This document shows, piece by piece, positions 49,055 to 59,000 of a stretch of 64,000 nucleotides of DNA. This stretch comes from Rhodobacter sp. (GTDB lineage Bacteria > Pseudomonadota > Alphaproteobacteria > Rhodobacterales > Rhodobacteraceae). Positions within the stretch are counted from its first letter, which is position 1. Each line of letters starts with the position of its first letter. The stretch covers positions 1,890,501 through 1,954,500 of the forward strand of contig JACKKG010000001.1 of the NCBI GenBank assembly GCA_020637515.1, given 5' to 3'. Under the pieces are notes generated by a model. It did not search any database. It was given only the letters and a program-made list of their open reading frames with translations, and had not been told where the DNA came from. The position numbers and the translations under genes were made by a program.

Positions 49055-49588
49055 ATGCAGGGACTCGAGACGAAATTCCACCAACCGGGCGCGGTTGCGC
49101 TGGACGGTGAGGCGGTGATCCGGGGCTATGCCTCGGTCTTCGGGGTGGTCGATCAGGGCGGCGACCAGGTGATGCCGGGCGCCTATACGGCCTCGCTTCG
49201 CAGGCTGAAGGCGGCGGGCGGCAAGGTGCGGATGCTGTGGCAACACGACCAGGCGCAGCCGATCGGCGTGTGGGACGAGGTCGTCGAGGACGCCCACGGG
49301 CTGCGCGTCACCGGGCGGCTGCTGACCGAGGTCGAAAAGGGCCGCGAGGCAGCGGCGCTGATGGCGGCGGGGGCGGTGGACGGTCTGTCGATCGGCTACC
49401 GCACGCTGAAGTCCGAAAAGCGGACGGACGGCGGGCGCAACCTGATCGAGCTGGAGCTGTGGGAGGTGTCGCTAGTGACCTTTCCGATGCTGCCGGTGGC
49501 GCGGGTCGCGGCCAAGACGTCGGTGCCGGGGCTGATCGGCACCTTCGCGCAAGGGATCGAGGCGGCGCGGCTGGCCCTCAGGGGATGA
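49055..49588 (+). CDS. GTA prohead protease, g4
   Basis: 177 residues, HK97 prohead-protease family (serine protease). Conserved FGVVDQGGDQVMPGAYTASL, MLWQHDQAQPIG (His) and VDGLSIGYRT (Ser). It cleaves the capsid protein during head assembly. GGAGG before ATG 49055. Confidence 0.94.
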   Translation: MQGLETKFHQPGAVALDGEAVIRGYASVFGVVDQGGDQVMPGAYTASLRRLKAAGGKVRMLWQHDQAQPIGVWDEVVEDAHGLRVTGRLLTEVEKGREAAALMAAGAVDGLSIGYRTLKSEKRTDGGRNLIELELWEVSLVTFPMLPVARVAAKTSVPGLIGTFAQGIEAARLALRG

Positions 49589-49696
49589 GGGCGGCGGCAT
49601 GGCACAGGAACGGCGCACGCCCCGGCAAGGGCGTGCGATGGGGGCGGGTGCCCGGCGAGGAACCCGCGGATTGGCAACCATGAAAGGATGGATGCG

Positions 49697-50905
49697 ATGA
49701 GCAGCGAAGTTCCCGGCCTGGGCCGGGATACGGGCGCGACGCGGGAGCCGGTCGGCGAGGCGGCGCAACTGAAGACGGCGCTGGATGGGTTCGTGACCGA
49801 AATCAAGACATTCCGCACCGATGTGATGAGCAATCTCAAAGAACAGGACGAGCGACTGACCATGCTGGACCGCAAATTCTCGACCAAGACCGCCCGCCCC
49901 GTGCTGGCACAAGCCGACGCGGGCGAGGGCCTGCATCTGAAAGCCTTTGACGCCTATCTGCGTTCGGGCGACGACGACGGGCTGCGCGGCCTGGTGCTGG
50001 AGGGCAAGGGCCTGAACACCGCCGTCAATTCCGAGGGCGGCTACCTGGTCGATCCGCAGACCTCGGACCGCATCCTGGGGGTGCTGACGTCCTCGGCCTC
50101 GATCCGGGCCATCGCCAGTGTCGTGCAAGTCGAGGCCGGCTCGTTCGACGTGCTGGTGGACCACGGCGACGTGGGGTCGGGCTGGGCGACGGAATCCTCG
50201 TCCGTCTCGGAGACGGGCACGGCGGCGATTGACCGCATCTCGATCAAGCTGCACGAGCTGAGCGCGATGCCCAAGGCATCGCAGCGCCTCCTGGAAGACA
50301 GCGCCTTTGACGTCGAGGGCTGGCTGGCCGAACGCATCGCGCTGAAATTCGCCCGCGCCGAAGCGTCGTCCTTCATCTCGGGGGATGGCGTGGACAAGCC
50401 GCGCGGCTTCCTGGACCATACCATCGTCGCCGATGGCACCGAGGTCTGGGGTGAGCTGGGCTATGTGCCCACCGGCGCGGCGGGCGATTTCGACGCCACC
50501 AACCCGGCCGACGCGATCGTCGATCTGGTCTATGCGCTTGAGGCCGGCTACCGCGCCAATGCGACCTTCGTGATGAACTCGAAGACCGCGGGCGCCGTGC
50601 GCAAGATGAAGGACGTGGACGGCCGATTCCTGTGGTCGGACGGTCTGGCGGCGGGCGAACCCGCGCGGCTGATGGGTTATCCTGTGCTGATCGCCGAGGA
50701 CATGCCCGACATCGCCGCCGACGCCCACGCCATCGCCTTTGGCGATTTCCACGCGGGCTATACCGTGGCCGAGCGTCCCGACCTGCGCGTGCTGCGCGAT
50801 CCCTTCAGCGCGAAGCCGCATGTGCTGTTCTACGCGACCAAGCGCGTGGGCGGCGACGTGACCGACTTCAACGCGATCAAGCTGCTGAAGTTCGCGGCGT
50901 CCTGA
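49697..50905 (+). CDS. GTA major capsid protein, g5
   Basis: 402 residues, HK97-fold. N-terminal coiled-coil (LKEQDERLTMLDRKF), then GLNTAVNSEGGYLVDPQTS, KASQRLLEDSAFDVEGWL, GDGVDKPRGFL and FNAIKLLKFAAS. ATG 49697 preferred over 49688 because AAAGGA is 8 nt upstream. N-terminal part is expected to be removed by g4. Confidence 0.95.
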   Translation: MSSEVPGLGRDTGATREPVGEAAQLKTALDGFVTEIKTFRTDVMSNLKEQDERLTMLDRKFSTKTARPVLAQADAGEGLHLKAFDAYLRSGDDDGLRGLVLEGKGLNTAVNSEGGYLVDPQTSDRILGVLTSSASIRAIASVVQVEAGSFDVLVDHGDVGSGWATESSSVSETGTAAIDRISIKLHELSAMPKASQRLLEDSAFDVEGWLAERIALKFARAEASSFISGDGVDKPRGFLDHTIVADGTEVWGELGYVPTGAAGDFDATNPADAIVDLVYALEAGYRANATFVMNSKTAGAVRKMKDVDGRFLWSDGLAAGEPARLMGYPVLIAEDMPDIAADAHAIAFGDFHAGYTVAERPDLRVLRDPFSAKPHVLFYATKRVGGDVTDFNAIKLLKFAAS

Positions 50906-51079
50906 TCCGGGCGAAATTGGGACGGCCCCATGGGCGGGGCCGTTCCGATGGCGGCGCAGGCGCGCTGGGCGGGCCAGAAGGGCCCAACGCCCCGCACCGT
51001 CCGGCTGCTCCCCTCCGTGCGAGCGGTGTCGGGGGGCGCGTCTGCGCCGGTTTTCAGCCGGGGTTCACAGGAGGCGAGC

Positions 51080-51667
51080 ATGGACCTGATCGAAACCAGC
51101 GCGGTTCTGGACGGCGACCTGCCGGTTGCCGAATTCCGCGCGCATCTGCGGCTGGGCACGGGCTTTGCCGACGACACCTCGGGCGATGCGCTGTTGCTGC
51201 GGTATCTGCGCGCCGCCATCGCCGCGATCGAGGCGCGCACCGGCAAGGCGCTGATGGCGCGCGGTTTCCGCCTGACGCTGGACCGTTGGCGCTGGGCCGA
51301 TAGCCAGGCCCTGCCCGTGGCGCCGGTGACGGCCGTCGGGGCGGTGACGCTGATCGACGCGGCCGGCGCCGAGACGGTCGTGGCGGCCGATCGCTGGCGG
51401 CTGGTGGTGGACCGCCACCGCCCGCAGATCCTGGCCACGGGCGCGGTGTTGCCGCAAGTGCCCACGAATGGCGCGGTGACGGTGGATTTCACGGCCGGGT
51501 TCGGCGCCACCTGGGACGCGGTGCCCGACGACCTGCGCGAGGCGGTGCTGCTTCTGGCCGCGCAATATTACGAAGGGCGGACGGGGGGCGACCCCATCCC
51601 GGGCTCCATCGCCGCGCTGGTCGCGCGCTGGATGCCGGTGCGGGTCACGGCCGGGGGGCATCGCTGA
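51080..51667 (+). CDS. GTA head-tail connector, g6
   Basis: 195 residues from ATG 51080 (CAGGAGG upstream). Residues such as EFRAHLRLGTGFADD, ALLLRYLRAAIAAIEARTGKAL and YYEGRTGGDPIPGS are typical of the DnaT-like/Gp6 connector that links the portal to the tail. The 174-nt gap before it holds no gene I can see. Confidence 0.9.
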   Translation: MDLIETSAVLDGDLPVAEFRAHLRLGTGFADDTSGDALLLRYLRAAIAAIEARTGKALMARGFRLTLDRWRWADSQALPVAPVTAVGAVTLIDAAGAETVVAADRWRLVVDRHRPQILATGAVLPQVPTNGAVTVDFTAGFGATWDAVPDDLREAVLLLAAQYYEGRTGGDPIPGSIAALVARWMPVRVTAGGHR

Positions 51668-52002
51668 TGGGTTACGCGTTGAACCGGCCGATGGTGCTGG
51701 AACAGGCTGGCACGGTGGCGGACGGGGCGGGGGGCTACACCACCACCTGGACGGCGCTGGGCACGCTTTGGGCCGAGGTCCGCGCGGGCGCCGGCAGCGA
51801 GCGGCGCGGCGTGATCGCGCCCGAGGGGCGGATGCTGTTCCGGGTCTATCTGCGTGCCGCCCCCCAGGGCAGCCCGCAGCGCCCACGCCCCGATCAGCGT
51901 CTGCGCGAGGGCGAGCGGATCTTCACCATCCTCGCCGTGAGCGAGGCCGACACGGCCGGCGCCTATCTGGTCTGTCACGCGCGCGAGGAGGTTCCGGCAT
52001 GA
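51667..52002 (+). CDS. GTA head-tail adaptor, g7
   Basis: 111 residues, SPP1 gp16-like adaptor: VLEQAGTVADGAGGYTTTWTALGTLWAEVRAG and GERIFTILAVSEADTAGAYLVCHAREE (in part). ATG overlaps the g6 stop (TGATG). Plugs the portal channel and joins the tail. Confidence 0.9.
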   Translation: MGYALNRPMVLEQAGTVADGAGGYTTTWTALGTLWAEVRAGAGSERRGVIAPEGRMLFRVYLRAAPQGSPQRPRPDQRLREGERIFTILAVSEADTAGAYLVCHAREEVPA

Positions 52003-52406
52003 GCTATCAATCGGCGGCGGCGGTGCAGGTCGCCTTGTTCGACCTGCTCCAGGGCGACGCCACGCTGGCGGGTCTGGTGCCGGGGGGGATCTTCGATGCC
52101 CCGCCGCCCGCGACGCCGCAGGGCACTTATGTGGTGCTGGGCGACGAGGATGCGATCGACCGGTCGGACGGCTCGGGGCCGGGCACCGAGCACCGCGTGC
52201 TGGTGTCGGTCCTGAGCGACGCGACCGGCTTCCTGACCGCCAAGACGGCGGCGGCCCGCATATCCGAGATCGTCACCGGTGCGACGCCCGTGCTGGGCAC
52301 GGGGCGGGTCGTGGCGATCTGGTTCCACCAGGCGCAGGCGCGCCGGGCCGAAGGGGGCGTCGTGCGGCGCATCGACCTTCGGTTCCGGGTGCGCGTCGAA
52401 GGTTGA
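51999..52406 (+). CDS. GTA g8, tail terminator (DUF3168)
   Basis: 135 residues, ATG 51999 overlapping the g7 stop. DUF3168 features AVQVALFDLLQGDATLAGLV, YVVLGDEDAIDRSDGSG and EHRVLVSVLSDATG. Caps the tail tube during assembly. Followed by g9 with 27 nt between. Confidence 0.9.
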   Translation: MSYQSAAAVQVALFDLLQGDATLAGLVPGGIFDAPPPATPQGTYVVLGDEDAIDRSDGSGPGTEHRVLVSVLSDATGFLTAKTAAARISEIVTGATPVLGTGRVVAIWFHQAQARRAEGGVVRRIDLRFRVRVEG

Positions 52407-52433
52407 GTTTCATCGAACAAAGGAGTGGCCGGC

Positions 52434-52892
52434 ATGGCTGTGCAAAGCGGCAAGGATCTGCTGATCAAGATGGACATGACCGGGGCCGGTCAGTTCGAAA
52501 CCATCGCGGGGCTGCGGGCGACGCGCCTGAGCTTCAACGCCGAGACGGTGGATGTCACCAGTCTGGACAGCCAGGGGGGGTGGCGCGAGCTGTTGGCGGG
52601 CGCGGGGGTCAAGGCGGCGTCGATCTCGGGCTCGGGTGTGTTCCGCGACGCGGCCACGGACGAGCGCGCGCGCGCGGTCTTCTTCAACGGCGAGATCCCG
52701 GCGTTTCAGGTGGTGATCCCCGATTTCGGCACCGTCGAGGGGCCGTTTCAGATCACCGGGATCGACTATGCCGGCAGCTACAACGGCGAGGCGACGTATG
52801 AGTTGTCTCTGGCCTCGGCCGGGATGCTGGGCTTCGTTTCGGCAGTGCCGCTGGCCGCCGATCCGATGGATTACGATCCGAGCGTGCTGTGA
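52434..52892 (+). CDS. GTA major tail protein, g9
   Basis: 152 residues from ATG 52434 (AAAGGAG 8 nt upstream). Tail-tube fold: LLIKMDMTGAGQFETIAGL, FNAETVDVTSLDSQGGWREL, and YAGSYNGEATYELSLASAG (in part). Forms the tail tube. A GTG at 52425 is in frame. Confidence 0.9.
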   Translation: MAVQSGKDLLIKMDMTGAGQFETIAGLRATRLSFNAETVDVTSLDSQGGWRELLAGAGVKAASISGSGVFRDAATDERARAVFFNGEIPAFQVVIPDFGTVEGPFQITGIDYAGSYNGEATYELSLASAGMLGFVSAVPLAADPMDYDPSVL

Positions 52893-53224
52893 CCGGCGCG
52901 ACCGCGAATCCCTGGGCGGGCGAGGTGGCCCTGATCCTGGACGGCGAGCGTCACACGCTGAAACTGACGCTGGGCGCGCTGGTCGAACTGGAGCAGGCGC
53001 TGGGCGCGGACAGCCTGATGGCGCTGGTCGAACGCTTCGAGGGGGGGCGCTTTTCCGCCCGCGACGTGATGGCGGTGCTGATGGCAGGGCTGCACGGCGC
53101 GGGGCATCCCGTCAGCGCCGCCGCACTGGTCGCGGCCGAGATCGCTGGCGGCCCGATCGAGGCCGCGCGCGCCGCCGGCCAGTTGTTGGCGCGCGCCTTT
53201 GCCCTGCCCGAGGACCAGGCATGA
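52889..53224 (+). CDS. GTA g10, tail assembly chaperone-like
   Basis: 111 residues, GTG start overlapping the g9 stop. Shows PWAGEVALILDGERHTLKLT and LGALVELEQALGADSLMAL, matching the GTA gp10 family, probably a tail-assembly chaperone working with g10.1. Overlaps g10.1 by four bases. Confidence 0.85.
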   Translation: MTGATANPWAGEVALILDGERHTLKLTLGALVELEQALGADSLMALVERFEGGRFSARDVMAVLMAGLHGAGHPVSAAALVAAEIAGGPIEAARAAGQLLARAFALPEDQA

Positions 53225-53562
53225 CGGGTCTCGATTGGACCGGTCTGATGCGGGCAGGGCTGCATGGCCTGGGCCTGCGCCCGGCCGAATTCTGGGCGCT
53301 CACGCCGGCCGAACTGATGGTGATGCTGGGACGCGACGAGGCCGCGGCCGGCGGGTTCACCCGCGCGCGCTTCGACGCGCTCATGCGGCGGTTTCCGGAC
53401 GTGCCGCGCAATGGAAAGGAAGCGGTGGATGGCGACGATGGACGAATTGAATGCGCAACTGGCCGAGCTGGAAACGCGGATGGCGGCGACTTCGGACCAG
53501 GTGGCGGCGCTGGATTCCGGTCTTGCCGACATGGTCCGCGGCCTGGCGGACAGCAACCGTGA
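53221..53562 (+). CDS. GTA g10.1, tail assembly chaperone (DUF2376), extended frame
   Basis: ATG 53221 opens LRAGLHGLGLRPAEF-like sequence (MTGLDWTGLMRAGLHGLG, then FWALTPAELMVMLGRD, RFDALMRRFPD), the DUF2376 pattern. The family is normally short and ends about here, but this frame stays open to 53562 (113 residues), overlapping g11 by about 134 nt. The tail beyond VPRNGKEAVDG looks unconserved; the stop may be lost or the ORF mis-called. Confidence 0.75.
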   Translation: MTGLDWTGLMRAGLHGLGLRPAEFWALTPAELMVMLGRDEAAAGGFTRARFDALMRRFPDVPRNGKEAVDGDDGRIECATGRAGNADGGDFGPGGGAGFRSCRHGPRPGGQQP

Positions 53563-54082
53563 GATGGCGGGCCTGTCGCGCGCGCTGGGCGGTGGGCTGA
53601 GACGCGCTTTTGACGGCGTGATCTTTGACGGCCAGCGGTTGTCCGACGCGATGCGCGGCTTGGGCAAGTCGATCTCGGATGCGATCTATTCGGCGGCGAT
53701 GCGCCCGGTGCAGACCGCACTGGGCGGTGCGCTGTCGTCGGTGATCGGCGGGGTGATGTCCTCGGTCCTGCCGTTCGCGAATGGCGCGAGCTTCAGCCAA
53801 GGCCGGGTCACGCCCTTCGCTCAGGGCGGAGTCGTGTCCTCGCCGATGACCTTTCCGATGCGTGGCGGCACCGGCCTGATGGGCGAGGCGGGACCGGAAG
53901 CGATCCTGCCGCTGGCGCGCGCCGCCGATGGCAAGCTGGGTGTGCGCGCGGGGTCCGGGGGGCGGCCAGTGAGTGTGGTCATCAACGTGACCACCCCCGA
54001 TGTCACCGGCTTCCAGCGGTCGCAAAGCCAGATCGCCGCGCAGATGCAGCGCCTGCTGGCGCAAGGCCAGAGGAATTACTGA
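53429..54082 (+). CDS. GTA tail tape measure, g11
   Basis: 217 residues from ATG 53429 (AAAGGAAG upstream; 53411 is an in-frame alternative). Coiled-coil start (MDELNAQLAELETRM), then SRALGGGLRRAFDGVIFDG, QRLSDAMRGLGKSISDAIYS, and GGTGLMGEAGPEAILPLARA. It is short, as in GTAs, where tails are much shorter than those of the phage relatives. Confidence 0.88.
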   Translation: MATMDELNAQLAELETRMAATSDQVAALDSGLADMVRGLADSNREMAGLSRALGGGLRRAFDGVIFDGQRLSDAMRGLGKSISDAIYSAAMRPVQTALGGALSSVIGGVMSSVLPFANGASFSQGRVTPFAQGGVVSSPMTFPMRGGTGLMGEAGPEAILPLARAADGKLGVRAGSGGRPVSVVINVTTPDVTGFQRSQSQIAAQMQRLLAQGQRNY

Positions 54083-54083
54083 C

Positions 54084-54716
54084 ATGGCGTTTCACGAGAT
54101 CCGCTTTCCCGCCACGTTGAGCTTTGGCTCGCTGGGCGGGCCCGAACGCCGCACCGAGATCGTCACGCTGGCGAACGGACACGAGGAGCGCAACACCCCC
54201 TGGGCGCAGGCGCGCCGGCGCTATGATGCCGGGCTTGGATTGCGTTCGCTCGACGATGTCGAGACGCTGATCGCCTTTTTCGAAGCGCGCCAGGGCATGT
54301 TGCACGGGTTCCGCTGGAAGGACTGGGCCGACTACAAGACGTGCAAGGCCTCGGGCAAGGTCACGGCTCTGGATCAGTCGCTTGGCTATGGCGACGGCGA
54401 AACGCGCGTGTTTCAGCTGGTCCGGACCTATCGTTCGGGGGCCTGGTCGGTGAGCCGGGTCCTGACAAAGCCGGTGCCGACCACGGTTCGCGTCGCCATC
54501 GCGGGCAGCGAACTGGACGAAGGGCTGGAATGGTCTGTCGATACCGCGACCGGCCTGCTGAGTTTCGTCAGCCCCCCCGGCGTCGGCGCCGAGGTGACGA
54601 TGGGCTGCGAATTCGACGTGCCGGTGCGCTTCGATACGGACCTGATCCAGGTCTCGGTCGCGAACTTTCAGGCCGGTGACGTGCCCAAGGTCCCGGTGAT
54701 CGAGGTGCGTCAATGA
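54084..54716 (+). CDS. GTA g12, distal tail protein (DUF2460)
   Basis: 210 residues from ATG 54084. Shows MAFHEIRFPATLSFGSLGGP, RYDAGLGLRSLDDVETLIAFF, GFRWKDWADYK and TTVRVAIAGSEL. DUF2460 protein of the tail tip, adjacent to the hub protein encoded by g13. Overlaps g13 by four bases. Confidence 0.9.
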   Translation: MAFHEIRFPATLSFGSLGGPERRTEIVTLANGHEERNTPWAQARRRYDAGLGLRSLDDVETLIAFFEARQGMLHGFRWKDWADYKTCKASGKVTALDQSLGYGDGETRVFQLVRTYRSGAWSVSRVLTKPVPTTVRVAIAGSELDEGLEWSVDTATGLLSFVSPPGVGAEVTMGCEFDVPVRFDTDLIQVSVANFQAGDVPKVPVIEVRQ

Positions 54717-55576
54717 GCGATCTGACCACCACGCGCGCCCGGGCCTGGGCGCTGACGCGGCGCGACGGGGCGGTGATGGGGTTCACCGATCACGACCGCG
54801 ACCTGGCGTTTGACGGGCTGTCGTTTCGCGCGGGCACCGGCATGACGGCGGCCGCGGTGGTGCAGGGCACCGGATTGGCGGTGGACAACACCGAGGCCGC
54901 GGGGGCCCTCAGCGACGCCGGCCTGACCGAGCGCGACATCCTGGCCGGGCGCTACGACGGCGCCGACCTGACGATCTGGGAGGTGGACTGGACCGACCCG
55001 TCCTGGCGCCGGGTGCTGTTTCGCGGCACGCTGGGCGAGATCGCCCGCGCGGGCGGCGCCTTCAAGGCCGAGCTGCGCGGTCTGACCGAGCCCCTGAACA
55101 AGACCGGCGGACGGGTGTTCGGTGCGCTCTGTCCGGCGGTTCTGGGCGACGCGCGCTGCGGGTTCGATCTGTCGCAGCCCGGCTTTTCGGCGCAGGCCGT
55201 TCTGGTCGCGGCGGCGGACCGGGGTGCGATTCTGGATGTGCCGTCGTTGCCCGAATTCGCAGACGGCTGGTTCGTGGATGGCCGGGTCCGGTTCCTGTCC
55301 GGCGCCGCCGAGGGGCTTTCGGTGCCGGTGCGCCGCGAGGAGCTGCGCGCCGCGACCCGGCGGCTGCACCTGTGGTCGGCGCCCGGCATCGAACCGGCTG
55401 CCGGCGACGCCCTGCACCTCGAGGCCGGTTGCGACAAACGGTTCGTGACTTGTCGGCTCAAGTTTCTGAATAGCCTGAATTTTCAGGGCTTTCCGCATGT
55501 TCCCGGCGATGATTGGCTGCTTTCGACGCCGCGCGCCGACGGCGACAACGGCGGCGGCAGCCTGCCCCATGGATGA
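54713..55576 (+). CDS. GTA g13, tail hub protein (DUF2163)
   Basis: 287 residues. N-terminal WALTRRDGAVMGFTDHD and DNTEAAGALSDAGLTERDI match DUF2163/BR0599. Four cysteines, C140, C149, C240 and C247, have spacings C-x8-C and C-x6-C, equal to those of the [4Fe-4S] ligands of lambda tail protein gpL as I recall. An Fe-S cluster is therefore plausible in the hub. ATG 54713 overlaps the g12 stop. Confidence 0.9.
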   Translation: MSDLTTTRARAWALTRRDGAVMGFTDHDRDLAFDGLSFRAGTGMTAAAVVQGTGLAVDNTEAAGALSDAGLTERDILAGRYDGADLTIWEVDWTDPSWRRVLFRGTLGEIARAGGAFKAELRGLTEPLNKTGGRVFGALCPAVLGDARCGFDLSQPGFSAQAVLVAAADRGAILDVPSLPEFADGWFVDGRVRFLSGAAEGLSVPVRREELRAATRRLHLWSAPGIEPAAGDALHLEAGCDKRFVTCRLKFLNSLNFQGFPHVPGDDWLLSTPRADGDNGGGSLPHG

Positions 55577-56000
55577 CACGCGCGCCCGGATCGTGCGCGA
55601 AGCGCGGCGCTGGATCGGGACGCCCTATTGCCATCAGGCCTCGACCCTGGGGGCGGGCTGCGATTGCCTGGGACTGGTGCGCGGTGTCTGGCGCGCGGTT
55701 CACGGCGCCGAGCCGGTGCCCGTTCCGCCCTATGGTCCCGACTGGGCCGAAACCGGCGGGACCGAGGCCCTCTGGCAGGCGCTTGCAACCCTTTGGCCCG
55801 CGGCCACCGGGCCGATGCGCCCTGGCGAGGTGCTGCTGTTCCGCATGAGGGCGGGCAGCATGGCCAAGCATCTGGGCCTGGCGACACAGGCTGGACCCGG
55901 GGCCCGGTTCGTCCACGCCTACAGCGGCCACGGCGTCGTCGAAAGCGCCCTGAGTGCCCCTTGGGCGCGCCGGATCGTGGCGCGCTTTGACATGACCTGA
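55569..56000 (+). CDS. GTA peptidase, g14 (NlpC/P60-like)
   Basis: 143 residues from ATG 55569, overlapping g13 by eight bases. Cysteine peptidase motif GAGCDCLGLVRG with nucleophile Cys33, and His in MAKHLGLATQ. It probably digests cell-wall peptide during DNA entry. Shares the tail tip with g13 and g15. Confidence 0.92.
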   Translation: MDDTRARIVREARRWIGTPYCHQASTLGAGCDCLGLVRGVWRAVHGAEPVPVPPYGPDWAETGGTEALWQALATLWPAATGPMRPGEVLLFRMRAGSMAKHLGLATQAGPGARFVHAYSGHGVVESALSAPWARRIVARFDMT

Positions 56001-56017
56001 TCGAAAGGAGCCATGCA

Positions 56018-59000
56018 ATGGCGACTCTGCTTCTGTCTGCCGCCGGCGCGGCGCTGGGTGCGAATTTCGGCGGCGCGGTGCTGGGCCTTTCGGGTGCGGT
56101 GATCGGCCGCGCGGTCGGTGCAACGCTTGGCCGCGCCATCGACCAGCGCCTTTTGGGGGCGGGGTCTGGCAGCGTGCAGACGGCCGGCATCCAGCGGTTG
56201 CAGGTCACCGGCGCGGGCGAGGGCGTCGCGCTGCCCCGGCTTTGGGGGCGGATGCGGGTTTCGGGCCATGTCATCTGGGCGTCGCGGTTTCAGGAGATCC
56301 CGGGCCGTTCACGGCGCACCAAGGGGGGGCTGGGACCGACGGTCACCGAACAGTCGCGCTATGTGGTCAGCCTGGCGATTGCGCTGTGCGAGGGCGAGAT
56401 CGGTGGCATTGGCCGGATCTGGGCCTATGGCGACGAAATCTCCCGAAAGGATCTGAACCTGCGCGTCTATTCCGGCACGATGGACCAGGCGCCCGATCCC
56501 GTGATCGAGGCGGTCGAGGGCGCGGATGCGGCGCCAGCCTATCGCGGCACGGCCTATGTGGTGATCGAGGATCTGGACCTCGCGCCCTGGGGCAACCGGT
56601 TGCCCGCGTTGTCCTTCGAGGTGATCCGCGCGGCCGAGGCCGAGGGCGTGACCACCTTGCAAGATGCGGTGCAGGGCGTCGCCTGGATGCCGGGTTCGGG
56701 CGAATACGCGCTGGCAACCGAACCGGTGCTGCTGGGCGCGGGCGGCGGCGACGCTTTTGCCCCGGGGTTCAGCCTGGACGCGGCGACCGGGCAGGCGCAG
56801 GCGAATGTCCATTCGCCGGGCGGGCTGGCGGATTTTCCGACCGCGTTGCAGGCCTTGCAGGCAGAGCTTCCCAAGGTGCAGTCGGGATTGCTGATCGCGT
56901 CGTGGTTCGGTGACGACCTGCGCTGCGGCGCCTGCACGATCCGGCCCAAGGTCGAGTTCGCCAGCCGCGATGGCCAGAATCAACCCTGGAGCGTGGCGGG
57001 CGTCAGTCGCGCCGGTGCCGAGGAAGTCGTGCGCCTGGGCGGCGATCCGGTCTATGGTGGCACGCCGTCGGATGCATCGATCCTCCAGGCGATCGCGGCC
57101 TTGCGGGATGCCGGGCAGGCGGTGGTCTTCTACCCCTTCGTCTTGATGGAACAACTGGCTGGCAACGGCCTGCCCGACCCCTGGTCGGATGCCCCGGACC
57201 AACCCGCGCTGCCCTGGCGCGGCCGGATCACGCTGGGCAAGGCGCCAGGACAACCCGGCACAACCGACCGAACAGCCGCCGCGGCCGCCGAAGTCGCGGA
57301 TTTCTTTGGCACCGCGCAGGCGGCGGATTTCACCGTCAGCCCCGGCGCGGTGGTCTACACCGGCCCCGAGGAATGGTCCTATCGGCGTTTCATCCTGCAT
57401 TATGCCGCGCTCTGCGCCGCCTCGGGCGGTGTCGAAGGGTTCTGTATCGGATCCGAGATGCGGGCGTTGTTGCAGATCCGCGGGGCCGCCGACAGTTTTC
57501 CGGCGGTCGCGCAGATGGTCGATCTGCTGCACGAGGTGCGCGCGCTGCTGGGCCCGTCGGTCAAGCTGGTCTATGCCGCCGACTGGTCGGAATACGCGGG
57601 CTATGACGCGGGCGAGGGGAACCGGTATTTCCACCTCGATCCGCTGTGGTCCGACCCTGACCTCGATGCGATCGGGATCGACAACTACATGCCCCTGTCC
57701 GACTGGCGCGAGGGCGTGGACCACGCCGATTTCCGCGCAGGCTGGCGCGATATCCACGACCCGGCCTATCTGGCGGCCAACATCGCCGGCGGCGAGGGGT
57801 TCGACTGGTATTATCCCGATGCGCCCGAGCGAGACGCGCAGGCCCGCCTTGCCATTACCGACGACGAGGGCGAGCCCTGGATCTGGCGCGTCAAGGATCT
57901 GCGCGCCTGGTGGGAGAATTCCCACACCGAACGCCTGAACGGCGTGCGCGCCGCCGAGCCCACCGATTGGCAACCGCGGTCGAAACCGGTCTGGTTCACC
58001 GAATACGGCTGCGCCGCCATCGACAAGGGGGCGAACCAACCCAACGTCTTCCTGGATCCCAAGTCCTCGGAATCGCGGGTTCCCCACTATTCGACCGGCG
58101 CGCGTGACGATTTGATGCAGATGCAGTATCTGCGCGCCATGCACGGGTTCTGGACCGATCCCGCGAACAACCCGCCGTCGCCCGTTTATGGCGGGCCGAT
58201 GGTCGATTGGTCGCGCAGCCACGCCTGGGCCTGGGATGCGCGGCCCTGGCCGTGGTTCCCGGCGAACAGCGATTTGTGGTCGGACGGCGCGAACTGGTTG
58301 CGCGGGCACTGGCTGACCGGGCGGGCCTCGGGGCAGCCGCTGGCGGCGGTGGTCGCGGAAATCTGTCAGCGCGCCGGCGTCGTCGCGATCGACGTGCGCG
58401 GCCTATATGGCGTGGTGCGAGGCTATTCCGCAGCCTCGACCGCGACCGGCCGCGCGGCGTTGCAACCCTTGATGCTGGCCTACGGGTTCGAGGCGGTCGA
58501 ACGCGACGGCACGCTGGTCTTCCGGATGCGCGATGCGCAGGACGCCGTGGCGCTGGAGCCCGGGCTTCTGGTGGCCGATGACAAGGGCGACCTCGAGGTG
58601 GTGCGCGCCTCGGACCCGGCCACGGTCGGGCGCCTCAGGCTGACCTATGTCGAGGCCGAGGGCAGCTTCGAGACCCGCAGCGCCGAGGCGGTTCATCCCG
58701 ACGATCCGGCGGGCGATGTCGCGGACAGCGAGCTGCCGTTGACGCTGACCCGAGGCGAGGCCCGCACGGCGGTGAAACGCTGGTTGAGCGAGGCCCGGAT
58801 CGCGCGCGACACGGCCCGGTTCGCCCTGCCGATGTCCTCGACCCTCAGGGTCGGGGACGTGGTGACGCTGCCGCATCAGGGGCTGGCGCGGCATTACCGC
58901 ATCGACCGCATGGACCTGACCGGCGCCCGCCTGATCGAGGCCGTGCGGGTCGAGCCCGGCCTCTATCGGCACCGCGACGCCTCGGACGATCTGCCGGTGA

